This document shows, piece by piece, positions 1-9,250 of a stretch of 64,000 bases of DNA. Every line of letters begins with the position of its first letter. Within the stretch, counting starts at the first letter, position 1. The position numbers and the translations under genes were made by a program. This stretch comes from Quillaja saponaria (lineage: Eukaryota > Streptophyta > Magnoliopsida > Fabales > Quillajaceae). The DNA is taken from assembly GCA_029379385.1 (NCBI GenBank), contig CM055618.1:6954134-7018133 (forward strand), written 5' to 3'. The notes beneath the pieces were generated by a model. The model saw only the letters and a program-made list of their open reading frames with translations, did not search any database and was not told where the DNA came from.

Positions 1-308
1 CAAACTCTAATCCTATTTCTCCTACTAGTACTAAAAGAAAGACAATTGAACTTTCTTCTAAAGTTAGAAGAAGTCAAGGCCAAGGAAGGAGACGAGTTTA
101 AATCCTAATTTTATATTTTCTCAATCCATTGTCTTTCTAGTAGAAGGTGATAGGATCATTGTACTTAATAAAATATCTATTGTACTAAATATTAAAGATG
201 GTCCAAAGACATTCAATGAAAATATGGCTTCAAGATATTCAACTTTTTGGAAAGAAGCAATAAATGATGAGATAGACTCTTTATTTTCAAAAAATACATA
301 GGTATTTT
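1..308 (+). pseudogene. Ty1/copia pol remnant, IN-RT linker and start of RT (left part)
   Basis: Degenerate coding DNA. Positions 225-300 read as the start of a copia reverse transcriptase, with the typical FWKEAINDEIDSL block followed by KNT and then a stop (TAG at 299-301) where the family has Trp. The reading continues at 3497 with [18 protein letters not shown], which follows directly in copia elements. The two pieces are therefore one RT split by the LINE at 309-3496. Upstream of 225 only the poorly conserved IN-RT linker remains. The element's 5' part lies outside the window. Confidence 0.75.
296..308 (+). repeat. LINE target-site duplication, left copy (13 bp)
   Basis: ACATAGGTATTTT here matches ACATGGGTATTTT at 3497-3509 in 12 of 13 positions. 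Both copies are the same piece of copia RT sequence. The single difference (A for G) turns the conserved Trp codon TGG into TAG in this copy. Confidence 0.8.
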
Positions 309-447
309 TGAAAACTCTGCCAGAGGTTGCTCTGCCGGTCCCAAGCCCGGATAAAGGATGAGGGTTGCGATAGGTTGACAGCCAACGTAAAACTAGTCAA
401 ACCCTATGACGATGAATCCTACCAAATATTCGTTGGAGCGTAACCTT

Positions 448-580
448 CTTAGCGACGCGCTGCATCGGATCTTGAGTGTAGTGAGAAATGAGCAAGGTTT
501 GGGTCGTCACATCCTTAGTGGCGCGCCACATCGACACTCGGGTGTGGTGCAAAATAAGCAAGGGTTTTCTCATCGAGGGT
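448..580 (+). repeat. Two tandem 66-bp units in the LINE 5' leader
   Basis: CTTAGCGACGCG at 448 and CTTAGTGGCGCG at 514 begin two diverged units of about 66 bp. Each continues with a GCATCG/ACATCG block and ends in a GAGCAAGG/AAGCAAGG block. The segment is much richer in CG than its surroundings. Tandem leader repeats of this kind may carry promoter activity in LINEs, but that role is inferred. Confidence 0.55.
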
Positions 581-606
581 GGGTGCGGGTAAAAAAGCTA
601 GTCTAA

Positions 607-1182
607 GATAAGATTCGAATAACTACTTGGAATATAGGGACTCTTACTGGTAAATTGAGATATCTTGTAGATACTATGAGTAGACGGAGGATTAATATTG
701 CTTGTTTGCAAGAAACTAAGTGGGTAGGAGAAAAGGCTAGAGAGATAGAGAGAATAGGATTCAAGATGTGGTATATCGGTAAGACTAGAAATAAGAATGG
801 AGTGGCGATTATTATAGATGGAAATTTAAAGGACGAGGTTGTTGAAATCAAGAGGAAAAGTGATAGAATAATTTTAGTGAAATTGATGATAGACGAGGAG
901 GCCTTTAATATCATTAGCGCCTATGCTCTACAAATAGGATTTGAAGAATCTACTAAAAAGGCTTTTTGGGATAATTTAGAGGAGATAGTCCAAGGAGTAC
1001 CGTTAGGTGAGAAACTGTTTATTGGTGCTGATTTGAACGGTCATGTAAGAAATACTAACGAGGGTTTTGAGAGCCTAAATGGAGGATTTGGTTATAGAGT
1101 TAGGAATAAGGGTGGAGAGTCTATTTTAGATTTTGTAGTTGAGTATGACTTGATTTTAGCTAACACGTTTTTTAAGAAATGA
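607..1182 (+). pseudogene. LINE endonuclease domain (EEP/APE-like), broken
   Basis: Open from 607 to a TGA at 1180-1182. It begins ITTWNIGTLTGK, the usual start of RTE endonucleases, so the ATG at 655 is not the true N-terminus. Residues expected in the metal-dependent nuclease fold are visible: the Glu of LQETKW (about 706-723), GVAIII, and the Asp/Asn pair of GADLNGHVR (about 1024-1050). After the stop the same frame continues with SHLVTF and SQIDFVLTR, the C-terminal part of the domain. Only the substitution to TGA interrupts it. In a live element this domain nicks the target DNA to prime reverse transcription. Confidence 0.8.
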
Positions 1183-2160
1183 GAGTCGCACTTAGTCACC
1201 TTTAGTAGCGAGTCGAGTAAGAGCCAAATAGATTTTGTTTTGACTAGGAAGGTTGATAGAGAGATTTGTAAGGATTGTAAAGTTATACCCGATGAGTGTT
1301 TATTGTCTTAGCACAAACTTATGGTTGTGGATGTTGGTGTTAAGCGGCAGAAGTAAAAGCACATAAGTAATAAGTATATTAAGACTAGATGGTGGAATTT
1401 GAATGGAGAGAAGATGGCTCTTTTTAAACATAAAATGTTATAGGGTGATCCTTGGAGGGTGGAATGTGAGCCTAACATGATTTGGGATGAGATGACGAGT
1501 CGTATCAGGAATACGGCTAGTGAGGTGTTAGGAGAAAGCAGAGGACGTGGACCTCTAACTAATGAGACATGGTGGTGGAATGAATAAGTTCAACAAGCTA
1601 TTAAAGTTAAAAAAGAGTGTTATAAAATATTACACAAGTGTAGAAATGAAGATAATTATAAATGTTTTAAACAAGCTAGAAAAGATGCTAAGAAAGCGGT
1701 TAGGGAAGCCAGATGCAAGACTTGTGAAGGACTTTACCAAAAGTTAGAGACAAAGGATGGAGAGAATGATATTTATAAGATTGCCAAGCAAAGGGAAAGA
1801 CGAACTAAAGACTTAAATCGTATTAAGTGCATTAAAGATGAGGCTGATAGGATTTTAGTTAAGGAAGATGAGATTAATGAGAGATGGTGAACTTATTTCG
1901 ATACTTTATTTACTGGGGAGTCAAGGGGTGATTTTGGAGACCTTGATGACACCTTTGATGATACGAACTGCCGATTTGTTCGTCGGATTAGAGCACAGGA
2001 GATTAAAGAAGCTATGCATAAGATGAAGAGTGGTAAGGCATTGGGCCCAAATGATATTCCAATAAAAGTTTGGAGATGTCTAGGAGATATTAGAGTAACT
2101 TGGCTTACAAATCTTTTTAACAAGATTTTAGTAACCAAGAAAATGCTAGATTAGTGGAGG
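1183..2160 (+). pseudogene. LINE endonuclease tail and connector to the RT, with several stops
   Basis: Continues the 607 frame with stops at 1309, 1354, 1441, 1585, 1888 and 2152 but no indel. Recognisable pieces are WWNLNGEKMALF (about 1390), a basic helical stretch rich in Lys, Arg and Glu (1600-1750), and YFDTLFTGES followed by MKSGKALGPNDIPIKVW (about 1897-2073). The last is the N-terminal RT motif of RTE elements (normally KAxGPDxIPxExWK). Every stop could come from one C-to-T change. Confidence 0.7.
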
Positions 2161-2975
2161 AAGAGTACGTTGATCCCTATTTATAAGAATAAAAGAGATA
2201 TTCAAAGTTGTTCGAATTATCGAGAAATAAAACTTATTAGCCATACAATGAAACTATGGGAGAGAGTGATTGAGCGTAAACTTAGGAATGAGACTTTAGT
2301 TTTTGAGAATCAATTTGGCTTTATTCCAGGAAGATTTATAATAGAGGCTACTTTTTTACTTAGGAGATTAATGGAGAAATATAGAAAAAAGAGAAAAGAT
2401 CTTCACATGGTCTTTATTGATTTAGAAAAATGTACGATAAATTGCTAAGACAAGTTTTGTGGTAGGTACTCGAGAAGAAGAAGGTCCCAACTAAATATGT
2501 AGAAGTTATTAAAGATATGTATGAGGGAGTAATGACTAGGGTGCGGACCGTAAATGGAATGTCTGGAGAGTTCCCGATCATAATAGGTGTTCACCAAGGT
2601 TCATCTTTAATTCCTTACCTATTTGCTTTAGTCATGGATGAACTTACTTATAATATTCAAGATAAGGCTCCATGGTGCATATTGTTTGCTGATGATATCG
2701 TGTTGATAAACGAAACTAGGGAAGGTTTAAATTCTAAACTAGAAATATGGAGGAACGCGTTACAATCTAAAGGCCTTAGATTGAGTTGGACAAAAACTGA
2801 ATATATGGATTGCAATTTCAGTGAAACTAGAGGAGGCCCGAATGATATAATTTTAGATGGTCAGATAATCCCTACAAAGGATGTGTTTAAGTATTTAGGA
2901 TCATTTATACAAAAAGATGGTGTAATTGAGCATGATGTAAACCATAGGGTCAAGGCAGGGTGGGTGAAGTGGTGA
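2161..2975 (+). pseudogene. LINE reverse transcriptase palm, frameshifted
   Basis: The first part (2170-2430) reads TLIPIYKNKRDIQSCSNYR, then LWERVIERKLR and ENQFGFIPGR, which are RT motifs 1-2a, and ends with MVFIDLEK. There one nucleotide of the next codon is missing and the frame moves: TYDK continues from 2433. An in-frame TAG lies near 2463. From 2517 the frame is open through GVHQGS and the catalytic box FADD (2685-2696) to EYMDCNF and KYLGSFIQ. The catalytic Asp pair is intact, so inactivation comes from stops and frameshifts. Confidence 0.85.
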
Positions 2976-3463
2976 AGTGGCGGAGTGCTTCGGGAGTTTT
3001 ATGTGATCCTAAAATCCCAAATAGATTGAAAGGAAAATTTTATAAATCGGCAATGAGACCAACTATGCTGTATGGTACTGAATGTTGGGCAGTTAAGAAG
3101 CAACATTCGCATAAGATGGGAGTATCCGAAATGAGAATGTTGAGATGGATGACAAGACATACAAGAAAGGAAAGAATAAGGAATGAGGAGATTCGTAAGA
3201 AGGTGGAAGTAGCACCTATTGAGGTGAAAATGAGAGAGAATTGTATACGTTGGTTTGGACACATCCAACGTCGGCCAATGGAGGCAGTAGTTAAGCAAGA
3301 TGACTTGGTTCAGGTGCCAGGTGTTAGACAGGGAAAGGGGAGACCAAAACTTACATGGGGGGCAATTATCGAGAAAGATATGGCTGTGCTAGGGATTAAT
3401 GAAAATGTTGCCTCGGATCGACGTGAATGGAGGAAAATGATTCATATAGCTGACCCCAACTAA
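2960..3463 (+). pseudogene. LINE RT C-terminal region (thumb and RTE-specific tail)
   Basis: A 167-codon open stretch in a different frame from the RT palm, joined by a shift at about 2960-2975 where both frames read GWVKW. It carries hallmarks of the plant RTE C-terminus: GVLCD, RLKGKFYKSAMRPTMLYG, CWAVKKQ, EMRMLRWM, IRWFGH.QRRP, and a closing HIADPN just before the stop. It is better preserved than the rest of the element. Confidence 0.8.
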
Positions 3464-3496
3464 TTTGGGATTTTAAGGCTTAGTTGAGTTGAGCTA
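3464..3496 (+). other. LINE 3' end and short repeat tail
   Basis: After the stop the sequence runs into AAGGCTTAG and two TTGAG units, then directly into the TSD. RTE elements end in short tandem repeats rather than a long poly(A). This matches and fixes the 3' boundary at about 3496. Confidence 0.7.
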
Positions 3497-3509
3497 ACAT
3501 GGGTATTTT
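3497..3509 (+). repeat. LINE target-site duplication, right copy (13 bp)
   Basis: ACATGGGTATTTT, the partner of 296-308. This copy keeps the ancestral TGG (Trp) codon of the copia RT. Confidence 0.8.
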
Positions 3510-4480
3510 CGGACTTACCTCCAGGCTCAAAGCCGATTGGGTGTAAATGGGTATATAAAAAGAAGTACAATACAGATAGGTCCATTCAAACCTTCAAGGC
3601 TAGACTAGTAGCAAAATGATTTAGACAAAAAAAGGGTATAGACTATTTTGACACATGCACCAGTAGCTAGGATAACATCATTAGAGTACTTTTTGCATTA
3701 GCATCAATTTATGATCTTTATGTACATAAAATGGATGTGAAAACTACATTTTTAAATAGTGATCTAGATAAAGAGGTATATATGGAACAACTTGAACGGT
3801 TTATGTTACTTGGAAATGAAAAAAAAAGTTTGCAAGTTAATAAAATCATTATACAGTTTGAAGAAATCGACTAAATAATGGCAGGAAAATTTTGATTATG
3901 TAATACTTGCTCATGGTTTTAATCCCAGAAATGCTGATAAATGCATAAACTCTAAGTTTACAGAGGATTATGGTGTTATATTGAGCCTTTATGTTGATGA
4001 TTTGCTCACTTTTGGAACTAACATGAAAGGTGTAACTGAAACTAAGAAGTTTCTAACTTCAAATTCCAAAATGAAGGATTTAAATGAAGTAGATACTATC
4101 TTAGGCATCAAAGTTAAGAAACATAGTAGGGGTTTTGCTATGTGGCAATCTCATTCTATTGAGAAGGTACTTACTTAAGTTTAAACACTTAAATGTCAAA
4201 GAAGCAAATACTTTGTGTGATATTTCATGTGAACTGAATGTAAATACTAGAAGATCAATCACACAATTAGAGTATGTTAATGTAATTGGCAGCCTTATGT
4301 ATGCCATGTATTACACTAGACGGAATGTTGCTTTTGCAACTTGCAAGCTATCTAAATATACTAGTAACCCTGGTAATGATCATTGGAAAGCAATTGGTAG
4401 AGTTCTTGGCTATTTAAAAAGAACTATGAAATTTGGATTATTTTACAATAAATATCAAACGGTACTAGAAGGATAGATTG
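3510..4480 (+). pseudogene. Ty1/copia reverse transcriptase remnant (right part)
   Basis: Resumes the copia RT at [18 protein letters not shown], then FKARLVAK, a stop, and QKKGIDYFDT, followed by ALASIYDLYVHKMDVKT (catalytic Asp region) and VYMEQLE. The second catalytic box is LYVDDLL (about 3987-4007), then TILGIKV and later QLEYVNVIGSLMYAM and RNVAFA. Many stops and several frame changes rule out function. Motif order and wording are those of Tork/TNT1-like copia elements, but the lineage call is tentative. Confidence 0.8.
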
Positions 4481-4900
4481 ATGCTAGTTAGATAACAAGT
4501 GTCAGTGATAATAAATCAACGTTTGGATGGGTATTGTTTACCATAGGATGAGGAGCTGTCTCATCGGATGCTAAGAAACATACGTGTATTATGCATTCCA
4601 CAATGGAATCTAAGTTTGTAGCATTGGCTCTAGTAGGCAAGGAAGAAGAATTGCTGAGAAATTTGTTACTGGATATTTAGTTGTGGCCACAATTGATGCC
4701 ATCAATCTTTTTGGACTGTGATAGTGAAGCTACTATGTCTAAAGCATATAATAAAATATGTAAGATCAAGTAAAACCTTTTTGTAAAGAACTCTCGAGAG
4801 ATTTGGTGATAGTGAAGCTGCTATGGTAGATCCATTCACTAAAAAACTCTCGAGAGATTTGGTGATGTCAATATGAATGGGTCTAAAACCTTTTTGTAAT
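4470..4900 (+). pseudogene. Ty1/copia RNase H remnant and pol C-terminus
   Basis: Fragments in changing frames match copia RNase H: DNKSTFGWVLF, GAVSSDAKKHTCIMHSTMESKFVAL and FLDCDSEATM. The usual pol end (DPFTK.LSRDLV, then MGLKP) appears at about 4830-4890. The stretch between RNase H and this end is rearranged by short duplications (see the repeat at 4718-4899). Confidence 0.7.
4718..4899 (+). repeat. Shuffled short duplications at the copia pol end
   Basis: Three motifs each occur twice: GATAGTGAAGCT (in 4718-4737 and near 4807-4818), CTCTCGAGAGATTTGGTGAT (4791-4810 and 4847-4866), and AAAACCTTTTTGTAA (about 4772-4786 and 4885-4899). Their interleaved order suggests template switching or repeated slippage rather than a simple tandem duplication. 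Confidence 0.6.
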
Positions 4901-5385
4901 AGTCAACAGTAATAGGAACCCAACCTTTAACTGTTTTGTTACTAGTTAAAGATTTAATGGGTAATAACAAGTTACTGATAATTGACTGACTGCACTGAGT
5001 GCAAATTGTTATGAATATTTAGGATGAGTGATTTTTATATAGTCTTAATGAAGTTCAAAACAAAAAATGAAACCTTGAAGTAACAAGAGATTAAAGGAAC
5101 TTCACCTATGTGAACATATGGAGTGGTACTGCTTCTAGTTGGATTACTTTGTAAATGTTCATGAAACTAGGATGGAGCACATGGTTGTAATAGTGCTAAA
5201 AATGTTCAGTGAACTTCTCTAAATAATTGGATACATTCATGTGTGTGATATTCCAGTTCTAATATAAAAAGAATCATGACTTAAAGCTTAAAAACAACCA
5301 ATGATTTCATTAGAACTTTGAAATTAAATACCTCCTTGTGTGCATGGGTGTATCAGTATTTGGACTAAAACATAACATTACATTC

Positions 5386-5901
5386 TTAGTGGGGATTGTT
5401 GGTTATAGAATGTAATAGTTGTGCTATTTTGGTAGTGGGTTTGTCCCACATCGGTAGAAGGAAGAAAAAATAAAATGTTTTTCATTTTGTTTTATTTTGG
5501 AATTGAAGAGTTGCAATTCGAAATAATATTTTATAAAATAAAGCATTTTAGTTTAACTTAAAGAGATAAATCTATTGTTTCAAATGATGCAACTATTCAA
5601 AAGACAACACTTCAAATGTTATAAATTAAGGAATCTATGGACATACAATGATATCTGAAATATTCTTTTTTTCTTCTTTTTTGTGTTCTTTTGAAATTCA
5701 TAGTTCATACAGAAAAGTTCTGAAGGGAAATTCTCATGATTGCTGTTTGGGAATTTATGTGGTCTTATTGCATCCTAGAAGTAATTTGTTGACAATCCCA
5801 CTAGCAAATTGTTTCAAAAATGGGGCAAATGTCACTTTAAGGACAGTGATTCTCACGCCTTAAAACCAGATTTCATTCCTCGCAATTATAATTTCCTAAC
5901 A
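5386..5901 (+). mobile_element. Ty1/copia polypurine tract and probable 3' LTR
   Basis: A purine-rich AGTGGGGATT precedes TGTTGGTTATAG at 5397, the usual way plant copia 3' LTRs begin. The LTR interior has the TTTGTCCCACATCGG block common in such LTRs. A matching end is proposed at 5895-5901 (CCTAACA, the imperfect inverted complement of TGTTGG), giving an LTR of about 505 bp. The start is well supported. The end is a guess from the inverted repeat because the 5' LTR is not in the window. An open stretch at 5648-5863 inside it is probably not a gene. Confidence 0.5.
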
Positions 5902-6204
5902 CTAATAATAATCTATTTCACATATAATTAATTACCCATACATTTGTTTTGTAAAATACTAATATATTTCACAAATGTATGACACTTAATTTCTCATGAT
6001 AATATAACAAATCACATAAAAAAGACGTAAAATCTTTATTTAAAAAATATTTGGCATAAATATATTATTACAAAAGTTATGGTTTTGATTATAAGTCATG
6101 CACATTCAATTTTCTCTAAAAATAATATAAGCCCTTATTTATTTGGCTTATTTCAGCTTATCACTGGCAGTTTGTTCAGGGTTTCAAATTCAATGTTAGC
6201 AACT
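5902..6204. other. AT-rich spacer, no feature seen
   Basis: About 300 bp of AT-rich DNA between the proposed copia LTR end and the plastid-like fragment. I see no coding similarity or repeat structure. Confidence 0.4.
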
Positions 6205-6325
6205 ATACACGAGGATTACGCTCGTTGCGAGACATAAGAATGCGCGTAGAATACCAAAGAGAGTTATTCATGTTCAAGCTAGTTTCAACAATACCATTGT
6301 CACTGTTACTGATGTATGGGGTCGG
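6205..6325 (+). pseudogene. rps11: Plastid rps11 fragment (nuclear plastid DNA, NUPT)
   Basis: Codons 6236-6325 read [17 protein letters not shown] then [13 protein letters not shown]. This is the conserved N-terminal segment of chloroplast ribosomal protein S11, with Trp in place of Arg in VRGR (CGG to TGG). The 30 codons before 6236 are only loosely similar, and similarity stops at about 6325. There is no start, and only about a quarter of the protein is present, so this is a non-functional scrap of organelle DNA. The bacterial and mitochondrial S11 forms fit less well than the plastid form. Only this short block supports the call. Confidence 0.65.
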
Positions 6326-6783
6326 GAGAAAAAAAACGGGTATGAAGACTATGTCAATTGTCACAATTTCCCGTGAATTTTCTGAAATAAGACAGAGGTT
6401 CCTAATATGAGAACTGATTGTATAAGGCTTATTGGGAAAAGAATTTTGTGGAGCATAAAGAAGACTCGACATGTAAAAAGAATATAAGGTAAATCAACTA
6501 ATACAATAAAATTTTTAAGTGATATACACTAGTATACTTGAACTCGTGTCCTGGTTTCGAGACTAATTAATGTGACTGAAAGCATGCATTCATGTACCAC
6601 CTAATTCTGGTTCAGGCCAAGAAATATCATTGACTTAAATGCACTGAGAATTTAAATGGTGACAAAATCAAGGACAGAAATCATAGATACAAATTTACAT
6701 TAAAACACAAATCAACAAATTGCACCCTATACAAATTTCAAAATAAATAAATAAATTCGAGATAGGGTAGAATAAACATGCAT
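6326..6783. other. Unassigned spacer between the rps11 scrap and the CHY pseudogene
   Basis: AT-rich. I looked on the minus strand for the missing RING exons of the adjacent pseudogene and found none. An overlapping open stretch at 6203-6472 (minus) is antisense to the rps11 fragment and has no similarity I recognise. Confidence 0.4.
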
Positions 6784-7926
6784 GCCACACTTCTTGCAGT
6801 GAAAAAAGTTCTCACGACCGCCAATTCTGTTACCAATATCACAAATTGGATCACATACTTATAAGTCATAAATTAAGTAAGAATAATCAGGACATACAGC
6901 AGAACAAAGATCTAGCCAAACAGGGATCACTCACCTGCAGATCCCACAATCATCACAATGAAAATGATGTTTCTTTGTCTGCAGTGTTTAAAAAACAATC
7001 AAAAGTAGTCGAGAAAGTTAAAAATACCAATCAAAAGGAAGAATTATGTACATAATGTCAGATCTAGTTCATCTCAGATAAAAACTAAATGTGTCATTCA
7101 CAAGACAGAAGGAAACTTTAATCACATAATGCAGATTATGCTTTAAGCGAAATTATTTTGATTACGTCATCATCATAGAACATGCAAATACACAGAAATA
7201 TTCTCCCATTCTGACGCCACAGTTTGTACAAACTTGAGCAACCTGAAGAGAAAATAACAAAGTGAACAGCAAACAAAACCAACCAGAACTTAAGGTGGTA
7301 AAAACATTAACTTTTTAAGAGAACAATCAGGGTACATACCGGCTGCTCTGTGTCACAAACTAAGCAAACAACCTGAAACGACAATTCAAAAGCCAAAACG
7401 TAAGTAAAACCTCAAGAGTCTTGAAGAATGCAGATTTAGATTTATGTAAAATAAAAATATAGATAGTATAAAAAGGAAACCCAGGATTATCCTACTTGTT
7501 TAACATCTTGGCGAGCGAGTTCGTGCCGATCAAGGATTTTGCTCAACATGCTCTAATGAAACAAATGGGAAAAAAAGAAACATATACCAAGATTAGGAAG
7601 AGGCATACAGGCAAAGTTTAAGCTGCATACAAAGAAAATGAAGGAAATGTTTAGGGATACTGTTGCCTCATTGAGACAATGACGGCAGGAGTAGATCTCG
7701 TTGCCGCAAGGAGCTCAAACCATGCATCTTCTCCTGTCATGCTTGCACCTATCAAAAACGCACAAATTGAACATAAGAGATCAACAGAAAAACGTTAACC
7801 CAAGAAGCAATTCGGAGCCAATAATTAACAAAACAAATTGTAATAGCATTGGAATAAGAAGAAGAAGAAGAAATACCCATATCCCATCTTCCCAAAATCA
7901 GGACGTTCATTGGCTGAGCCTTCCAT
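6784..7926 (-). pseudogene. CHY zinc-finger/RING E3 ubiquitin ligase pseudogene (MIEL1/CHYR1-like), 3' half missing
   Basis: Seven exons with plant splice signals can be read on the minus strand: 7877-7926 (start MEGSANERPDFGKMGYG), 7661-7748, 7496-7552, 7340-7372, 7166-7242, 6935-6978 and about 6785-6826. Joined, they give the N-terminal CHY zinc finger of this family: CKHDRRRC, APCGNEIYSCRHC, DRHELARQDVKQ, VCLVCDTEQP, VAQVCTNCGVRMGEYFC, HCDDCGIC and GGRENFFHCKKCG. Two lesions are clear. A TGA replaces the Arg codon before APC (7715-7717, a CpG transition). Exon 5 is 77 nt instead of 78, losing one base between FC and CxFYDDD. The exon 7 donor looks altered (GC rather than GT). The RING and C-terminal zinc ribbon exons are absent. 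Intact relatives ubiquitinate transcription factors. This copy cannot. Confidence 0.85.
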
Positions 7927-8420
7927 GGGTTCTAGAAGAGAGGAATTTGAATACAAAAGCTCTCTTTCCCTCCCACGGAAGAGACAGGAAGGCAATTAGA
8001 GAATTTTCCTGATTTGGGAAGCTTAGTTGGTTTGTCTGGATCCTCAAAGGGAAAGGACGCCACCATGTTTAAAGATCATCCTCCTTTATTACTATTATTT
8101 TAATGCAATGAATAATAAAAAATCTAGGCAAAAGAAAATTTACGATAAATAATGAATACCCACTTGGGAAGAGAGAGACAGAAAGAGCGAGGTGGATCGG
8201 CGGGGTGGCTGTGGCAGAGATTGGGTGGGTTACTTGAGCAGGAGAGAAAAGGACATGCGCCGTAATATGAGCGAATGGGATTTGAGGGATGAAGATTGGG
8301 GAATGCAACTCACGAGATCAATCAAATCTAAAATCGTTGTGGGAATTTTAACGAACAGTTCGTGTACTTCCTGATTCCAAATTCCCCACTTCGACGGAGA
8401 TTAGAACTACGAATCTCAAA
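7927..8420 (-). promoter_or_regulatory. 5' flank of the CHY/RING pseudogene (probable 5' UTR and promoter remnant)
   Basis: The sequence upstream of the ATG at 7926 has a higher GC content to about 8420 than the AT-rich DNA beyond it, as expected for a former 5' UTR and proximal promoter. I cannot place a TATA box or start site. Open stretches here (8069-8308 minus, 8192-8374 plus) have no recognisable similarity. Confidence 0.3.
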
Positions 8421-9250
8421 CTTCGCGTTTGGTGGCATGAAAATAAAAATAAAATTGTAAAATTAATCTCAACTCTCTATAATTAGAACTTGGTAAGATA
8501 AGGTGTAGTAAATATAATTTTTAAATTTTAAAATATTATAAAAGGAATAAATTATTTATTATATAATATTAAAATTATGATAATTATAAAATTTTTATAT
8601 TTATCATTTTATCAAATATTTTATAACCATAATTAAAAAAATTCAAATAAAATTATAATTTAGAGTTTGGATCAAAATTATAAATAGAATTGTGTTTTAA
8701 GTATAGTGTGTCTTGCTGGTGTTGGTGGTCTCTAACAATTCTAACAGTGATTGTCATTTACATTGGTGATTGTTGTTCAACGAATTGTGACGGTATTTGT
8801 TATCATTTGTATGTCCTAATCATAATATTTGATATTTTTATTGAATCTGACAAGTCAATAATAGTGATCAATAATAGATGACGGTCATTGATGGCTAATA
8901 GCTGATTTATGAATTGTCGTAATTGATGATTGATGGTGGATGAAAAAAGCTGCAAGTGCCACGGAATAACATGTTTTGCTTTTGTAAATTGATAGACCAA
9001 TATAAAAATTTATTTAGAATTATAATTTTTATAATTTTCACATAAAATTAAAAATAATATAAAATTAAAAATAATGTTTTATAGTTATTACTGAATTTTA
9101 ATTTTAATAATAAACTCAAACACATGTGAAAAATATGTTTCAATTTCAATTCACTCTATCCACCGCAGAAAAAAGTTTCAATTTCACTTCACTCCATCCA
9201 AACTCACATAGTAAAAAGAAGGTAAAAGAAATGGAAGACACCACTCGAAC
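8421..9250. other. AT-rich intergenic DNA, nothing recognised
   Basis: Strongly AT-biased, with many A and T runs and no coding or repeat signal I can support. It ends at the tandem duplication starting at 9251. Confidence 0.4.

Larger units (their letters stand above)
309..3496 (+). mobile_element. RTE-clade non-LTR retrotransposon (LINE), near full length, inactive
   Basis: A 3.19 kb element in sense orientation inside the copia RT. Its order is 5' leader, apurinic-type endonuclease, connector, reverse transcriptase, then the RTE C-terminal region. It ends with the plant RTE-like 3' end (a GACCCCAACT segment, then AAGGCTTAG and a short TTGAG repeat). A 13-bp TSD flanks it, so both ends appear intact. 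There is one ORF region, as in RTE elements, and no separate gag ORF. The frame holds without indels from 607 to about 2430 but contains seven stops (1180, 1309, 1354, 1441, 1585, 1888, 2152). A 1-nt loss near 2431 and a second shift near 2960 follow. It cannot encode a working protein. Confidence 0.9.

Noticed and set aside
603..914. Minus-strand 103-codon frame
   Set aside because: Antisense shadow of the LINE endonuclease frame.
7701..8012. Plus-strand 103-codon frame
   Set aside because: Antisense to exons 1-2 and an intron of the CHY/RING pseudogene, which has family motifs on the minus strand.
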